DNA of 64,000 nt from Ponticaulis sp. (GCA_002692725.1 NZLU01000027.1:23562-87561), one strand, 5' to 3'. Positions 35,309 to 45,079 are shown, counted from the first letter of the stretch. Translations and numbers: made by a program. The notes: generated by a model from the sequence alone, not told the origin.

Positions 35309-36502
35309 ATGAACATTCACGAGCATCAGGCCAAGGCCGTTCTGAAATCCTTCGGCGCACCCGTTGCAGACGGTTACGCAGTGTTTTCGGTCGAAGAAGC
35401 TGCGGAAGCCGCAGCCAAACTGCCAGGCCCGCTTTGGGTGGTTAAAAGCCAGATCCACGCAGGTGGACGCGGCAAAGGTAAATTCAAAGAAGCTGAAGCC
35501 GGCGAAAAGGGCGGTGTTCGCCTCGCTTTCTCACCTGAAGATGTCTATGAGCACGTCAAAGCCATGCTCGGCAACACGCTGGTCACGCACCAGACCGGTC
35601 CTGAAGGCAAGCAGGTCAACCGCATCTATATTGAGGACGGCGCTGACATCGCATCTGAGCTTTACTGCTCGCTCCTCGTGAACCGTGAAACTGGTAAGCC
35701 GGCTTTCGTCGTCTCTACCGAAGGCGGCATGGACATTGAGGAAGTCGCGGCCGAAACGCCTGAAAAAATCCTCACCATCAATATTGAGCCAACAACCGGC
35801 GTGACAGAATCTGATTGCGAGCAGCTTTGCAATGCGCTGGCGCTCGAAGGTACTGCGAAAGAAGACGGCTACAAGCTCTTCCCGATCCTCTATAAAGCCT
35901 TTGTCGAAAAAGACATGGCCATGCTGGAAGTGAACCCGCTGATCGTGATGGAAGACGGCCATCTGCGCGTTCTCGACGCCAAAGTCTCTTTCGACGGCAA
36001 TGCGCTGTTCCGTCACCCGGACATCATGGAACTTCGTGACAAGACCGAAGAAGACGAGAAAGAAATCGAAGCCCATGAATGGGACCTCGCTTACATCTCT
36101 CTCGACGGCACAATCGGTTGTATGGTGAATGGCGCTGGCCTCGCTATGGCGACCATGGACATCATCAAGCTTTACGGCGCTGAGCCTGCCAACTTCTGTG
36201 ACGTTGGTGGTGGTGCGTCCGCTGAGAAAGTGGCCGCGGCTTTCAAAATCATCATGAAAGACCCGAATGTTGAGGGCATCCTCGTCAACATCTTCGGCGG
36301 CATCATGAAATGTGACGTCATCGCGGAAGGCGTTCTTCAGGCCGTGAAAGAAACGAACCTCTCTGTGCCACTGGTGGTCCGCCTCGAAGGCACGAATGTC
36401 GAGAAAGGCAAAGAGATCATTGCCAATTCCGGCCTCAACGTTATTCCGGCTGACGATCTCGACGATGCAGCGCAGAAAATCACAGACGCTGTGAAGAAGT
36501 AA
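35309..36502 (+). CDS. sucC: succinate-CoA ligase (ADP-forming), beta subunit
   Basis: 397 residues from ATG 35309 (MNIHEHQAK), the family start; an upstream GTG at 35291 is poorer. ATP-grasp fold with [38 protein letters not shown] and [13 protein letters not shown], all standard for SucC. Makes ATP or GTP from succinyl-CoA in the TCA cycle with SucD. In most alphaproteobacteria sucD follows directly; here a terminator follows and sucD lies 4.3 kb downstream. Confidence 0.96.
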   Translation: MNIHEHQAKAVLKSFGAPVADGYAVFSVEEAAEAAAKLPGPLWVVKSQIHAGGRGKGKFKEAEAGEKGGVRLAFSPEDVYEHVKAMLGNTLVTHQTGPEGKQVNRIYIEDGADIASELYCSLLVNRETGKPAFVVSTEGGMDIEEVAAETPEKILTINIEPTTGVTESDCEQLCNALALEGTAKEDGYKLFPILYKAFVEKDMAMLEVNPLIVMEDGHLRVLDAKVSFDGNALFRHPDIMELRDKTEEDEKEIEAHEWDLAYISLDGTIGCMVNGAGLAMATMDIIKLYGAEPANFCDVGGGASAEKVAAAFKIIMKDPNVEGILVNIFGGIMKCDVIAEGVLQAVKETNLSVPLVVRLEGTNVEKGKEIIANSGLNVIPADDLDDAAQKITDAVKK

Positions 36503-36869
36503 GCTTCAGCGCTCAGTAGAAATTAAGAAGGCGGGTCGCGAGGCCCGCCTTTTTTGTGCCTGATGCGCCCCGGCCCGAACCTGTCGCGCGCAATTTTATG
36601 TCTTGCCTTTCTGTTGCAGACGCAACAAATACGTCGACTTCGACGCGCCCTCAAAGGCGAAACAGAATAAAACCAAGTGAAGAGGGAAATGTTTTTCCCA
36701 AATTCCGGACTGTCGAAAATTGACCATCAAGACACTGATCATTGTTCGCAAACAAAGATGAGAGCCAACTCAAGCTTCAGTCACAATCTAGTCATTACGG
36801 CAAAAAGAACTCGATTAAAGATGAATTTTTTGTATGGTATTTTCAAAATACCTCGGAGGACAGAGACAC
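36503..36869. promoter_or_regulatory. 367-base region between sucC and the copper monooxygenase gene
   Basis: Contains the sucC terminator and a perfect dyad TGTTGC-AGAC-GCAACA (36612-36627) about 240 bases before the next start codon; otherwise AT-rich sequence without a credible gene. Short open stretches on both strands lack ribosome sites. Confidence 0.5.
36527..36555 (+). terminator. intrinsic terminator after sucC
   Basis: AAGGCGGGTC (36528-36537) pairs with GGCCCGCCTT (36542-36551), GCGA loop, T6 run. It separates sucC transcription from the genes that follow. Confidence 0.88.
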
Positions 36870-38918
36870 ATGCTTTCACGTATCGCACTTTCTGCGTCAA
36901 TGTTGGCGTTGGCGGTTGCAGCTCCGGCTGTGATGGCTGAAACACCGACCTATGCAGAGAATTTCCGGCTGACCGACCAGAACCGGTTCGCGCACGACCT
37001 ATTCCATTATAAGGACGCGCCCGCAGTTGTTCTGATGTCGACAACCATGGACTCAGACGCTGCTGCCAAATCCATGAAGGCGATGGCAGAACTTCAAGCC
37101 AAGTATGAGGCTAAAGGCGTCAAATTTTACCTGATCAACCCGTCTCAAAGCGAGACCCGCGCTGACGTTCGCGCGAAAATGGCTGATCTCGACCTGGCTG
37201 ACATGACCGTCCTGATGGATGAAAGCCAGCTCGTGTCAGAAAGCCTGAGCTTTGACACGACCGGTGAAGTTCTCGTTCTGAGCCCTGCAAAAGGCTATAA
37301 AGTCCTGTATAGCGGCCCTGTGGGCGCTGACACCGCCAAAGTCATCAGCGCACTCGTCGCTGGTGAAGCGCCAGAGCCGAAAATGATCGACGCGGTTGGC
37401 GGCGACAAGATCGAACTCCTTCATTCTGATGCTGGCAAGTTCGAGAATATTTCCTACTCAAAAGATGTAGCACCAATCCTCGTTGAGAAATGTGGCGCCT
37501 GCCACGCCGAAGGCGGTATCGCGCCTTGGGAAATCAACAGCTATGAAAAGGTCATGGGCTTCGCACCAATGATCCGCGAAGTGATCCGTACAGATCGCAT
37601 GCCGCCTTATTTCCCGGATCCACACATTGGTGAATTCGAGAATGATGACGAGCTGACACTCGAAGAGCAACGCACGATCGTTCACTGGATTGAAGCTGGT
37701 GCCCCACGTGGTGAAGGCGAAGATCCACTGGCAACGGCTGACCTGACGATTGAAGACTGGCCGCTGGGCGAGCCTGACTACATTGTCAATGTGACGCCAT
37801 TCACCCTGCCAACGACTGGCCTGCTGGACTATGAGTATCCGGTCATCGAAAACGAGCTGACCGAAGGCAAATGGATCAAGGCGACCCATGTTCGCCCAGG
37901 TTCCATGCAAGGCGTTCACCATGTGACGTCTGGTTATATCCAGAACTACAACAAATCTGATGAGCTGGAATCAGATTCTATCGAAGGCCGTCTGCCAGGC
38001 GGATCGGTCGGATCATATACCCCTGGTCAGAACCCTCAGACCTTCCCGGAAGGCGTTGGCACCTATCTGTCTCCGGACGGCGCGTATCGCTTCTCTATGC
38101 ACTACACGACCTTCGGCAAGGAAGAGACCGACAGAACTCAGGTTGGCCTCTATTTCCACGACGAAGCGCCTGATTACATCATGCGTAGCTCGGTTATCGG
38201 CGACTCGAACTTCGAGATCCCGGCAGGCGAAGACAATTACTATGTGAAGTCTTACCTGAAATTCCCGGCTGATGCTGAAATCTATGTGCTTTACCCACAC
38301 GCACACTATCGCGGTAAGCATGTTGAACTCACCATGCTGAAGCCAGACGGTTCTGAAGAGATCCTGATTTCGCTGCCACGTTATGACTTCAACTGGCAGC
38401 GTGACTACAACCCGGTAGAGCCAATTCAGGTGCCGGCTGGCTCGAAGCTTGTCGCCGAATGGTGGTATGACAACTCCGAGAATAACTGGGCGAACCCTGA
38501 CTTCACGGCAAACGTTCTCCCTGGCGACCAGACTCATGAGGAAATGATGTATTTCCGCGTGAACTATCGCTGGCTCGACGAAACACCAGAGAACGTCACA
38601 ACGCACACTGAAGAGATGATGAAAGATCGTCTGTTCGCATCTCTGGATGACTCGCTCGACGAGAAAGTTCAGAAGGCTGAAGTGATTGGCCGCCGCAATA
38701 CCTGGCTGGCTGAAGGCTTCGACAAATACGACACAGACGGCGATGGTGAGCTGACACGTGTTGAGTTTGCAGCCGCTCAGAAAGACCGTCCACGTCGCAA
38801 TATGCGCGCAGGTGTCAACGAATTCGGTGACATTGAAGAAGGCGCTGGCGAGGAGAAAAAGGATAAAGAGGCAGATATGACAAGCCTCGAAACCGAATCT
38901 CAGGCTGGTCTTCAGTAA
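36870..38918 (+). CDS. secreted multidomain copper monooxygenase-like protein (thioredoxin-like, CxxCH, PHM-like, EF-hand)
   Basis: 682 residues from ATG 36870 after CGGAGG; signal peptide ending AVMA. Domains in order: thioredoxin/redoxin-like fold (about 25-160) with no cysteine at all, a CGACH motif (about 208-212) of heme c type, then a peptidylglycine/dopamine-monooxygenase-like copper domain (about 320-590) and one EF-hand DTDGDGELTRVEF (about 621-633). Copper ligands seem complete: HH in GVHHVTSG (about 349), His in SMHYTTFG (about 410), HxH in YPHAHYRG (about 477) and Met in HEEMMYF (about 558). Probably a periplasmic oxidase of unknown substrate. Confidence 0.82.
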   Translation: MLSRIALSASMLALAVAAPAVMAETPTYAENFRLTDQNRFAHDLFHYKDAPAVVLMSTTMDSDAAAKSMKAMAELQAKYEAKGVKFYLINPSQSETRADVRAKMADLDLADMTVLMDESQLVSESLSFDTTGEVLVLSPAKGYKVLYSGPVGADTAKVISALVAGEAPEPKMIDAVGGDKIELLHSDAGKFENISYSKDVAPILVEKCGACHAEGGIAPWEINSYEKVMGFAPMIREVIRTDRMPPYFPDPHIGEFENDDELTLEEQRTIVHWIEAGAPRGEGEDPLATADLTIEDWPLGEPDYIVNVTPFTLPTTGLLDYEYPVIENELTEGKWIKATHVRPGSMQGVHHVTSGYIQNYNKSDELESDSIEGRLPGGSVGSYTPGQNPQTFPEGVGTYLSPDGAYRFSMHYTTFGKEETDRTQVGLYFHDEAPDYIMRSSVIGDSNFEIPAGEDNYYVKSYLKFPADAEIYVLYPHAHYRGKHVELTMLKPDGSEEILISLPRYDFNWQRDYNPVEPIQVPAGSKLVAEWWYDNSENNWANPDFTANVLPGDQTHEEMMYFRVNYRWLDETPENVTTHTEEMMKDRLFASLDDSLDEKVQKAEVIGRRNTWLAEGFDKYDTDGDGELTRVEFAAAQKDRPRRNMRAGVNEFGDIEEGAGEEKKDKEADMTSLETESQAGLQ

Positions 38919-38942
38919 GCTCTGACATAAGCAAATTAAAAG

Positions 38943-38972
38943 AAGCCCCGGCCCATTGGTCGGGGCTTTTTT
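38943..38972 (+). terminator. intrinsic terminator after the copper monooxygenase
   Basis: AAGCCCCG (38943-38950) pairs with CGGGGCTT (38961-38968), then T6. Confidence 0.85.
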
Positions 38973-38983
38973 GTGACGCTGGC

Positions 38984-39193
38984 CTAACTTTCAGAGCCTT
39001 TAGACTCGCCTTCGTCCTGAAGTTTCTTAAGAAGCTCTTCGCCCGCAGCACCAGCAGGATGGCTGTAATATTGCCAGACAAAGCTTTCCAGCGCACCTCT
39101 TTGAACGAACGGCTCTGTTAGCTTGAAATAATCTCGCCAGATAGAATCTTCTTCACTCAGTTGCCGTTTGCGGGACTCTGATATGTCGTGCAT
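38984..39193 (-). CDS. small hypothetical protein, 69 residues
   Basis: From ATG 39193, four to five bases after a run of GGGGGG on the minus strand. Charged, Glu-rich and probably helical; begins MHDISESRKRQ and contains WRDYFKL and FVWQYYSHPAGAAGEELLKKL. A longer reading from 39316 lacks a ribosome site. No family recognised. It is transcribed against the surrounding genes. Confidence 0.5.
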   Translation of the reverse strand: MHDISESRKRQLSEEDSIWRDYFKLTEPFVQRGALESFVWQYYSHPAGAAGEELLKKLQDEGESKGSES

Positions 39194-39345
39194 GTTTCCC
39201 CCCTGTTTCTCAAAGACTAAGCACAAGTCAGAAGGCTTCCCAAACTTTCTGAGCCTCACCTCGACCTTAGCAGATGTTTGCGATCCATTGATTGTTGACG
39301 GAAACCATCCGATCATCCGTCTGTTGATGACACTGGCGAGGCCTG

Positions 39346-39681
39346 ATGCTGATATATAAAATTTTCCGGACAGAAGAGAATGCCGACTTCGAGGCGCGGG
39401 GTGAAACGCTTGGCGCGCCCATCGATTTGCAGGATGGCTATGTCCATATTTCGACCGCCGAACAGGTGAAGGAAACAGCGGCCAAACACTTTGCCGGCGA
39501 AGATGGTCTCTTTCTGCTGGCCTTGGAAACCGATCGCCTAGGTACAGATCTCAAATGGGAAGTCTCTCGCGGAGGTGCTGAATTTCCACATCTCTATCGC
39601 GCGCTAAAAACGAGTGATGTCGTCTGGACCAGGCCACTTCCGCTTGGCCCGAACGGCCACGAGTTTCCTGAAAACCTATAG
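39346..39681 (+). CDS. DUF952 family protein
   Basis: 111 residues, one DUF952 domain from end to end: LIYKIFRTEENADFEA, the conserved DGYVHISTAEQVKETA, LLALETDRLG, LKWEVSRGGAEFPHLYRAL. DUF952 proteins are small soluble proteins, structurally close to ADP-ribosyltransferase-like folds in some reports, without settled function. The next gene starts 12 bases later, so they likely share a transcript. Confidence 0.88.
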   Translation: MLIYKIFRTEENADFEARGETLGAPIDLQDGYVHISTAEQVKETAAKHFAGEDGLFLLALETDRLGTDLKWEVSRGGAEFPHLYRALKTSDVVWTRPLPLGPNGHEFPENL

Positions 39682-39692
39682 AGAGGACTGAC

Positions 39693-40070
39693 ATGCTTAA
39701 ATGCTTCAGAGTAACGAGCTTGGTTGTTTCGGCCCTGGTGGTCAGTGTGCCGTCTCACGCTCAGGATCAGGCCTTTATCAATGCGGCCTACGAAACCTGC
39801 ATTCAGCATATGAAGCATCATTTGCCGCCGCCGACCGACGGTTCGATCGAGTTCGCTTCGGTGGATGATGTCGTGATGGCCGATGACTATGAGGTGCTGA
39901 TCAGCTTCCCGATTGGTGCCATCACGGGCGCGGACAGTGCGGAACCAGATGAATTGACCGGCTCGGTTCAGGCGGCGGGCTCGTGCATTGCCCGGCCAGG
40001 CAGCCGAGAAATCACGCGCATTGTGGTGAATGGCAAAGTCGTCAATCACCACAACATTGCCGTGAACTGA
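39693..40070 (+). CDS. small secreted protein of unknown function
   Basis: 125 residues. Signal peptide ending SHA (about residue 23), GAGAGGACTGAC before the ATG gives a usable ribosome site. The mature part has two cysteines (in YETCIQHMKHH and GSCIARPGS) that could form a disulfide, and several histidines. I recognise no family. Ends 64 bases before vapB. Confidence 0.6.
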   Translation: MLKCFRVTSLVVSALVVSVPSHAQDQAFINAAYETCIQHMKHHLPPPTDGSIEFASVDDVVMADDYEVLISFPIGAITGADSAEPDELTGSVQAAGSCIARPGSREITRIVVNGKVVNHHNIAVN

Positions 40071-40094
40071 CCGACTTAAAACGGCTTCCATTAT

Positions 40095-40125
40095 CCACAT
40101 ACCCTGTGTTACACGGGTTATGTGG
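40095..40125. promoter_or_regulatory. long inverted repeat over the vapB ribosome site
   Basis: CCACATACCCTGTG (40095-40108) and CACGGGTTATGTGG (40112-40125): 14-base arms, 12 of 14 complementary, 3-base centre. Its right end overlaps the GGAG ribosome site at 40124-40127 of the antitoxin gene. VapBC complexes usually bind such sites to control their own operon. Confidence 0.6.
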
Positions 40126-40134
40126 AGATAAGCC

Positions 40135-40368
40135 TTGGCAACCAGAAACATCACACTCGCGATTGATCAAGACCTGCTCGACAAGGTCCGCGTCCTCGCC
40201 GCCATGAAGCGGACGAGTGTGAATGAGATGGTGCGGGATTTCCTGCAACGCCTGGTCAATCAGGAAACCGCACATGATGAAGCGCGCGCCGGATTACTCC
40301 GCCTGATGGACGCCTCTGAGGGCCGTATGGGTGACTGGCGCCCCGGGGCGGAGGCCAGCCCATGTTAG
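40135..40368 (+). CDS. vapB: ribbon-helix-helix antitoxin, VapB-like
   Basis: 77 residues from a TTG start at 40135, 7 bases after GGAG. N-terminal ribbon-helix-helix ITLAIDQDLLDKVRVLAAMKRTSVNEMVRDFL binds DNA as a dimer; the C-terminal part (about 45-77) is the toxin-binding tail. The stop overlaps the toxin start by seven bases, the normal antitoxin-first order. Confidence 0.85.
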   Translation: MATRNITLAIDQDLLDKVRVLAAMKRTSVNEMVRDFLQRLVNQETAHDEARAGLLRLMDASEGRMGDWRPGAEASPC

Positions 40369-40778
40369 ACGGTGCCGATGTCTTTCTTGATACAAGCGTT
40401 CTGCTTTATGCGGCTTTGTCCAAACAGGATGCGCCAGCCAGTTTTGAAAAGGCGCGGCAGATCATTCTTGAAGAGAATTTCGCGACCTCTTCGCTCATTC
40501 TGACGGAATTTTTTGACATCGCGACCAATCGCGGCGCCGTGCCACTGAGAAAGCAGGCGGCAGCGGACTGGATCGAAAAACTTGCGCTGAAGCCCTGTCA
40601 GACCGTGGATTCAGGACTGGTAAAAGAAGGCGTTGCCTTGTCCGCCGAACTTGAAATCCCGCTGCGTGACGCGCTGCTGATCCTGTCAGCCAGACGGCTG
40701 AGCTGCAGCAAAATCTACACCGAGCGTCTTTACGGCCTGCGCCTGCCGGACCTCGAAATCATCAACCCCTTCAAATAA
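40362..40778 (+). CDS. vapC: PIN-domain ribonuclease toxin, VapC-like
   Basis: 138 residues. PIN-domain acidic residues in FLDTSVLLYA (Asp, about residue 9), ILTEFFDI (Glu, about 47) and PLRDALLIL (Asp, about 100), suited to Mg2+-dependent RNA cleavage. Translated by overlap with the antitoxin. The pair sits between sucC and sucD, which is an odd place for it. Confidence 0.88.
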   Translation: MLDGADVFLDTSVLLYAALSKQDAPASFEKARQIILEENFATSSLILTEFFDIATNRGAVPLRKQAAADWIEKLALKPCQTVDSGLVKEGVALSAELEIPLRDALLILSARRLSCSKIYTERLYGLRLPDLEIINPFK

Positions 40779-40808
40779 CGCAATTTCGGATCAAGCAAGG
40801 AAAATCCC

Positions 40809-41711
40809 ATGTCTATTCTGATCGATAAAACCACCAAAGTTCTCACCCAGGGCATGACCGGTAACACCGGATCATTCCACACCAATCAGGCGCTCGCTTA
40901 CTACGGCACGCAAATGGTTGGCGGTATTCACCCGAAAAAAGGTGGCACCAACTGGACAGCGGATAACGGCACCGAGCTGCCAATCTTCGCAAGCGTCGAA
41001 GAAGGCAAGAAAGCCACTGGCGCGACGGCGTCTGTCGTTTACGTCCCACCAGCAGGCGCAGCCGCTGCGATCGAAGAAGCCATCGACGCAGGCATTGAGC
41101 TGATCGTTTGTATTACTGAAGGCGTGCCGGTCATGGACATGGTCCGCGTGAAAGACAAGCTGGTGAAATCCTCTTCCCGCCTGATCGGCCCAAACTGCCC
41201 GGGCCTTCTGACCCCAGAAGAATGCAAAATCGGCATTATGCCGGGCTCTATCTTCTCTAAAGGATCTGTCGGCGTTGTGTCCCGCTCCGGAACCCTGACT
41301 TATGAAGCTGTGTTCCAGACGACTCAGGTCGGCCTCGGCCAGACCACAGCTGTCGGTATTGGTGGCGACCCGGTCAACGGCACGAACTTCATCGACGTGC
41401 TCGACATGTTCCTGTCCGATGATGAAACCCAGTCCATCATCATGATTGGTGAAATTGGTGGCTCCGCGGAAGAAGAAGCCGCCGAATTCCTGATCCAGGA
41501 AGCCAAAAAAGGACGCAAAAAGCCAATGGTTGGTTTTATCGCTGGTCGTACGGCCCCTCCAGGCCGCACAATGGGCCATGCTGGCGCGATCGTCTCTGGC
41601 GGTAAAGGTGGCGCAGAAGACAAAATCGCAGCCATGGAAGAAGCCGGCATTGTTGTGTCTCCATCGCCAGCACGTCTCGGCGTGACACTCTCAGAAGTGC
41701 TGAAAGGCTAG
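40809..41711 (+). CDS. sucD: succinate-CoA ligase, alpha subunit
   Basis: 300 residues. SucD marks: [21 protein letters not shown], CoA-binding [30 protein letters not shown] and the phosphohistidine loop [14 protein letters not shown] (about residue 250). An AAGGA sits seven bases before the ATG. It begins 30 bases after vapC with no terminator between, so it may be read from the vapBC promoter, from its own, or both. Confidence 0.96.
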   Translation: MSILIDKTTKVLTQGMTGNTGSFHTNQALAYYGTQMVGGIHPKKGGTNWTADNGTELPIFASVEEGKKATGATASVVYVPPAGAAAAIEEAIDAGIELIVCITEGVPVMDMVRVKDKLVKSSSRLIGPNCPGLLTPEECKIGIMPGSIFSKGSVGVVSRSGTLTYEAVFQTTQVGLGQTTAVGIGGDPVNGTNFIDVLDMFLSDDETQSIIMIGEIGGSAEEEAAEFLIQEAKKGRKKPMVGFIAGRTAPPGRTMGHAGAIVSGGKGGAEDKIAAMEEAGIVVSPSPARLGVTLSEVLKG

Positions 41712-42061
41712 GCCTTTCCAACAGAACTTTTCCGAAAAGGCTCGCTTCGGCGGGCCTTTTTTATCGGCCTGCTCAAACTGACTCCATGCGTATCCGTATG
41801 GTCAATCAGCAATATCGAATACCTGCTGCAAGATTTTTTCAAAAAACTGCAGAGAACGGTCCTGTTTCGCATTGCTCCGCGTGAGAATATCATTTAGCGG
41901 AGGGCAATTTTTCAGCGCTGACCTGCTGAGGGACTGGCCGTTACAGAGAATCTCGGGGCTTAGGCCTTGGTCGGGTTTCTCTTTGGTTTAAAATTCCCTA
42001 AATAGGTTAGTGATACACAAGCTGTTTCGCCAGATGGCGGACAGATTTCAGGACGAGAACA
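41712..42061. promoter_or_regulatory. 350-base region before sucA
   Basis: Holds the sucD terminator and then about 300 bases with no coding stretch. A hairpin-like CTGCA-AGATTTTTT / AAAAAA-CTGCAG lies at 41826-41852. The promoter for sucAB must lie here, but I do not see a clear consensus. Confidence 0.4.
41735..41762 (+). terminator. intrinsic terminator after sucD
   Basis: AAAGGCTCGC (41736-41745) pairs with GCGGGCCTTT (41750-41759), TTCG loop, T6. Separates sucD from sucA. Confidence 0.85.
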
Positions 42062-45000
42062 ATGGCAGATGATGGTGCTCCCTCCAAAGGATCCGGACTA
42101 GACCGCTCAGAAGCGAACGCAGCAATGCTCGACTCGCTATTCCTTTACGGAGGCAATGCTGCCTATATTGAGAAACTTCAGGACGATTACGACCGCGATC
42201 CGAACTCGGTTCCGGCCGAATGGCGCAGCTTCTTTGAAGAAGTTGGCGATAGCGGCGAGCCGGTCAAACACCAGGCCAATGGCCCGAGCTGGACACCATC
42301 TGGGTGGCCGCTGACCCAGCGTGATGCGAACACCGATGCGATTGACTATCAGTGGACAGCTGATGAAGGCCATTTTCTTCGTGAGATCACTCAACGCTCA
42401 GCGCCTGGCGCGACTCAGCAGGAAATCTCCCGTGCGGTTCAGGAATCCATTCGCGCTATCATGATGATCCGCGCCTATCGGATCCGAGGCCATCTGGCCG
42501 CTGACCTCGATCCGCTGCGTCTCAATAATTTCGAAAACCAGCCCGAACTCGACCCGGAGACTTACGGCTTCACCCCAGATATGTGGGACCGCCCGATTTT
42601 CATCGATTTCGTGCTGGGTATGGAGTACGCCTCCATCCGTCAGATGCTGGACGTGCTCCGCCGGACCTATTGTTCGACAGTCGGCATCGAGTTCATGCAC
42701 ATTTCTGATCCTCAGGAAAAATCCTGGCTTCAGGAGCGGATTGAAGGCCCCGATAAGGGCGTCGCCTTCACCCGTGAAGGCAAGATTGCCATTCTGAAAA
42801 AGATCATCGAAGCCGAAGCGTTCGAGCAATTCCTGCACAAGCGCTATCCGGGCACGAAGCGCTTTGGTCTGGACGGCGGCGAGTCTGCCGTCCCGGCGCT
42901 CGAACAGATCATCAAGCGCGGCGGCGCGATGGGCGTAAAAGAGATCGTGCTCGGCATGCCACACCGTGGGCGTCTCAATGTTCTGGCTGCCGTGATGGGC
43001 AAGCCTTACAAAGTCATCTTCCACGAATTCCAGGGCGGATCATCGCAAGGGGCAGATGAGTTCGGATCAGGCGATGTGAAATATCACCTTGGAGCGTCTT
43101 CTGACCGAAGTTTTGACGACAATGACGTGCACTTGTCGCTGACGGCGAACCCGTCTCACCTCGAAGCTGTGAACCCGGTTGTTCTGGGTAAAGCGCGCGC
43201 CAAACAGGGCTTCCTGAAACGCGAAACCAAAGGCAAGCGCGCCGAAGTGATGCCGCTGCTTTTGCACGGTGATGCGGCGTTTGCAGGTCAGGGTGTCGTA
43301 TCTGAGTGCTTCGCGCTGTCGGGGCTCGCCGGATATCGCACAGGTGGCACCATCCACTTCATCGTGAACAATCAGATTGGCTTCACGACCAGCCCGAAAT
43401 ATTCGCGCTCTTCACCTTATCCGTCCGACGTTGCGAAAATGGTGGAAGCACCGATTTTCCACGTAAATGGCGACGACCCTGAAGCTGTGACATATGCCGC
43501 GAAAGTGGCCACCGAATACCGTCAGCTCTTCGGCAAAGACGTGGTGATCGATATGTTCTGCTATCGTCGCTACGGTCATAACGAAGGCGACGAACCCATG
43601 TTCACGCAGCCTTTGATGTACAAGAAGATCAAGGGCCATCCGAGCGTTCAGAAACTCTATGCCGACCGCCTGATCAATGACGGCGTGGTTGAACGGTCTG
43701 ACGTTGAAAAATGGATCGCCGATTTCGATAAATTCCTCGATGAGGAATTCGAAGCCGGAAAGACTTACCATGCTGACCGCGCCGACTGGCTGGATGGTAA
43801 ATGGTCGGGTCTTGGCCTTCCTGAAAATGACGAACGGCGTGGCAACACCGCCGTCGAAATCGATACGCTTAAAAAAATCGGCAAGTCGATCACCACGCCT
43901 CCGGAAGGCTCTAAACCGCACCGGACGCTCGCGCGCGTATATGAAGCGCGCTACAATGCGATCGACACGGGACAAGGGCTTGATTGGGCAACAGCTGAAG
44001 CGCTGGCTTTCGGGTCACTTCTTGATGAAGGCTTCCCAATTCGCCTTTCAGGTCAGGATTCTGGTCGCGGCACATTCTCCCAGCGTCACAGCCATATTGT
44101 GAACCAGGATGATGACACGCGTTACACCCCGCTGAACAATATCAGAAAAGGTCAGGCCAAATACGAAGTGATCGACTCGCTCCTCTCTGAGGAGGCGGTG
44201 CTCGGGTATGAGTATGGCTTTTCACTGGCTGATCCAAATACGCTGACATTGTGGGAAGCACAGTTCGGCGACTTCGCAAACGGCGCACAAGTTCTGTTCG
44301 ACCAGTTTATCTCATCTGGTGAGCGGAAATGGCTGCGGATGTCAGGTCTCGTCTGTCTTCTGCCCCATGGTTATGAAGGTCAGGGGCCGGAGCACTCGTC
44401 GGCGCGGCTTGAACGCTTCCTGCAAATGTCCGCTGAAGACAATATGCAGGTCGTGAACCTCACCACTCCAGCAAACTATTTCCATGCATTACGCCGTCAG
44501 ATCCACCGGGATTTCCGGAAGCCATTGATTATCATGACGCCGAAATCGCTTCTGCGCCACAAACAGGCGGTATCAGCGCTTGAGGATATGGGGCCAGGCT
44601 CCTCTTTCCACCGGGTGCTTTGGGATGATGCTGAAACGCCGGGCCGTGAAGGCGAAGTGAAGCTGGCTGCGGACGACAAGATCCGCCGTGTCGTGATGTG
44701 TTCGGGCAAGGTGTATTATGATCTGTTCGAGGAACGCGAGAAGCGCGGAGCCAGCGACATCTATCTTCTACGTCTTGAGCAATTCTACCCTGTGCCGCGC
44801 ATGTCTCTGATGAAAGAGCTGAAGCGCTTTACCCAGGCCGAAATGATCTGGTGTCAGGAAGAGCCACGCAATATGGGCGGCTGGACGTTTGTCCGGGACG
44901 AGTTGGAATGGTGTCTGGAACAAGTCGGCGCCACCCATACACGCCCAGTTTATGCCGGACGTCCGGCCTCAGCCTCCACGGCGACAGGTCTTATGTCCAA

Positions 45001-45079
45001 GCACATCGCCGAGCGCGATGCGTTCATCGACGCTGCCCTTGGTGACAGCGGAAATTGTACCACAGTTGAAACGGCCTGA
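42062..45079 (+). CDS. sucA: 2-oxoglutarate dehydrogenase E1 component
   Basis: 1005 residues, full family length. N-terminal lipoyl-lyase docking segment ANAAMLDSLFLYGGNAAYIEKLQDDY, then the thiamine diphosphate enzyme with GMPHRGRLNVLAAVMGKP, GDAAFAGQGVVSE and IVNNQIGFTT (cofactor site) and LSGQDSGRGTFSQRHS. Decarboxylates 2-oxoglutarate and passes the succinyl group to the E2 lipoyl domain. sucB follows after 32 bases in the same transcript. The E3 gene (lpd) is not directly downstream. Confidence 0.97.
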   Translation: MADDGAPSKGSGLDRSEANAAMLDSLFLYGGNAAYIEKLQDDYDRDPNSVPAEWRSFFEEVGDSGEPVKHQANGPSWTPSGWPLTQRDANTDAIDYQWTADEGHFLREITQRSAPGATQQEISRAVQESIRAIMMIRAYRIRGHLAADLDPLRLNNFENQPELDPETYGFTPDMWDRPIFIDFVLGMEYASIRQMLDVLRRTYCSTVGIEFMHISDPQEKSWLQERIEGPDKGVAFTREGKIAILKKIIEAEAFEQFLHKRYPGTKRFGLDGGESAVPALEQIIKRGGAMGVKEIVLGMPHRGRLNVLAAVMGKPYKVIFHEFQGGSSQGADEFGSGDVKYHLGASSDRSFDDNDVHLSLTANPSHLEAVNPVVLGKARAKQGFLKRETKGKRAEVMPLLLHGDAAFAGQGVVSECFALSGLAGYRTGGTIHFIVNNQIGFTTSPKYSRSSPYPSDVAKMVEAPIFHVNGDDPEAVTYAAKVATEYRQLFGKDVVIDMFCYRRYGHNEGDEPMFTQPLMYKKIKGHPSVQKLYADRLINDGVVERSDVEKWIADFDKFLDEEFEAGKTYHADRADWLDGKWSGLGLPENDERRGNTAVEIDTLKKIGKSITTPPEGSKPHRTLARVYEARYNAIDTGQGLDWATAEALAFGSLLDEGFPIRLSGQDSGRGTFSQRHSHIVNQDDDTRYTPLNNIRKGQAKYEVIDSLLSEEAVLGYEYGFSLADPNTLTLWEAQFGDFANGAQVLFDQFISSGERKWLRMSGLVCLLPHGYEGQGPEHSSARLERFLQMSAEDNMQVVNLTTPANYFHALRRQIHRDFRKPLIIMTPKSLLRHKQAVSALEDMGPGSSFHRVLWDDAETPGREGEVKLAADDKIRRVVMCSGKVYYDLFEEREKRGASDIYLLRLEQFYPVPRMSLMKELKRFTQAEMIWCQEEPRNMGGWTFVRDELEWCLEQVGATHTRPVYAGRPASASTATGLMSKHIAERDAFIDAALGDSGNCTTVETA

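Noticed and set aside
41826..41852. Small RNA or terminator in the sucA upstream region
   Set aside because: The hairpin rests mainly on A/T runs with an internal bulge; too weak to call.
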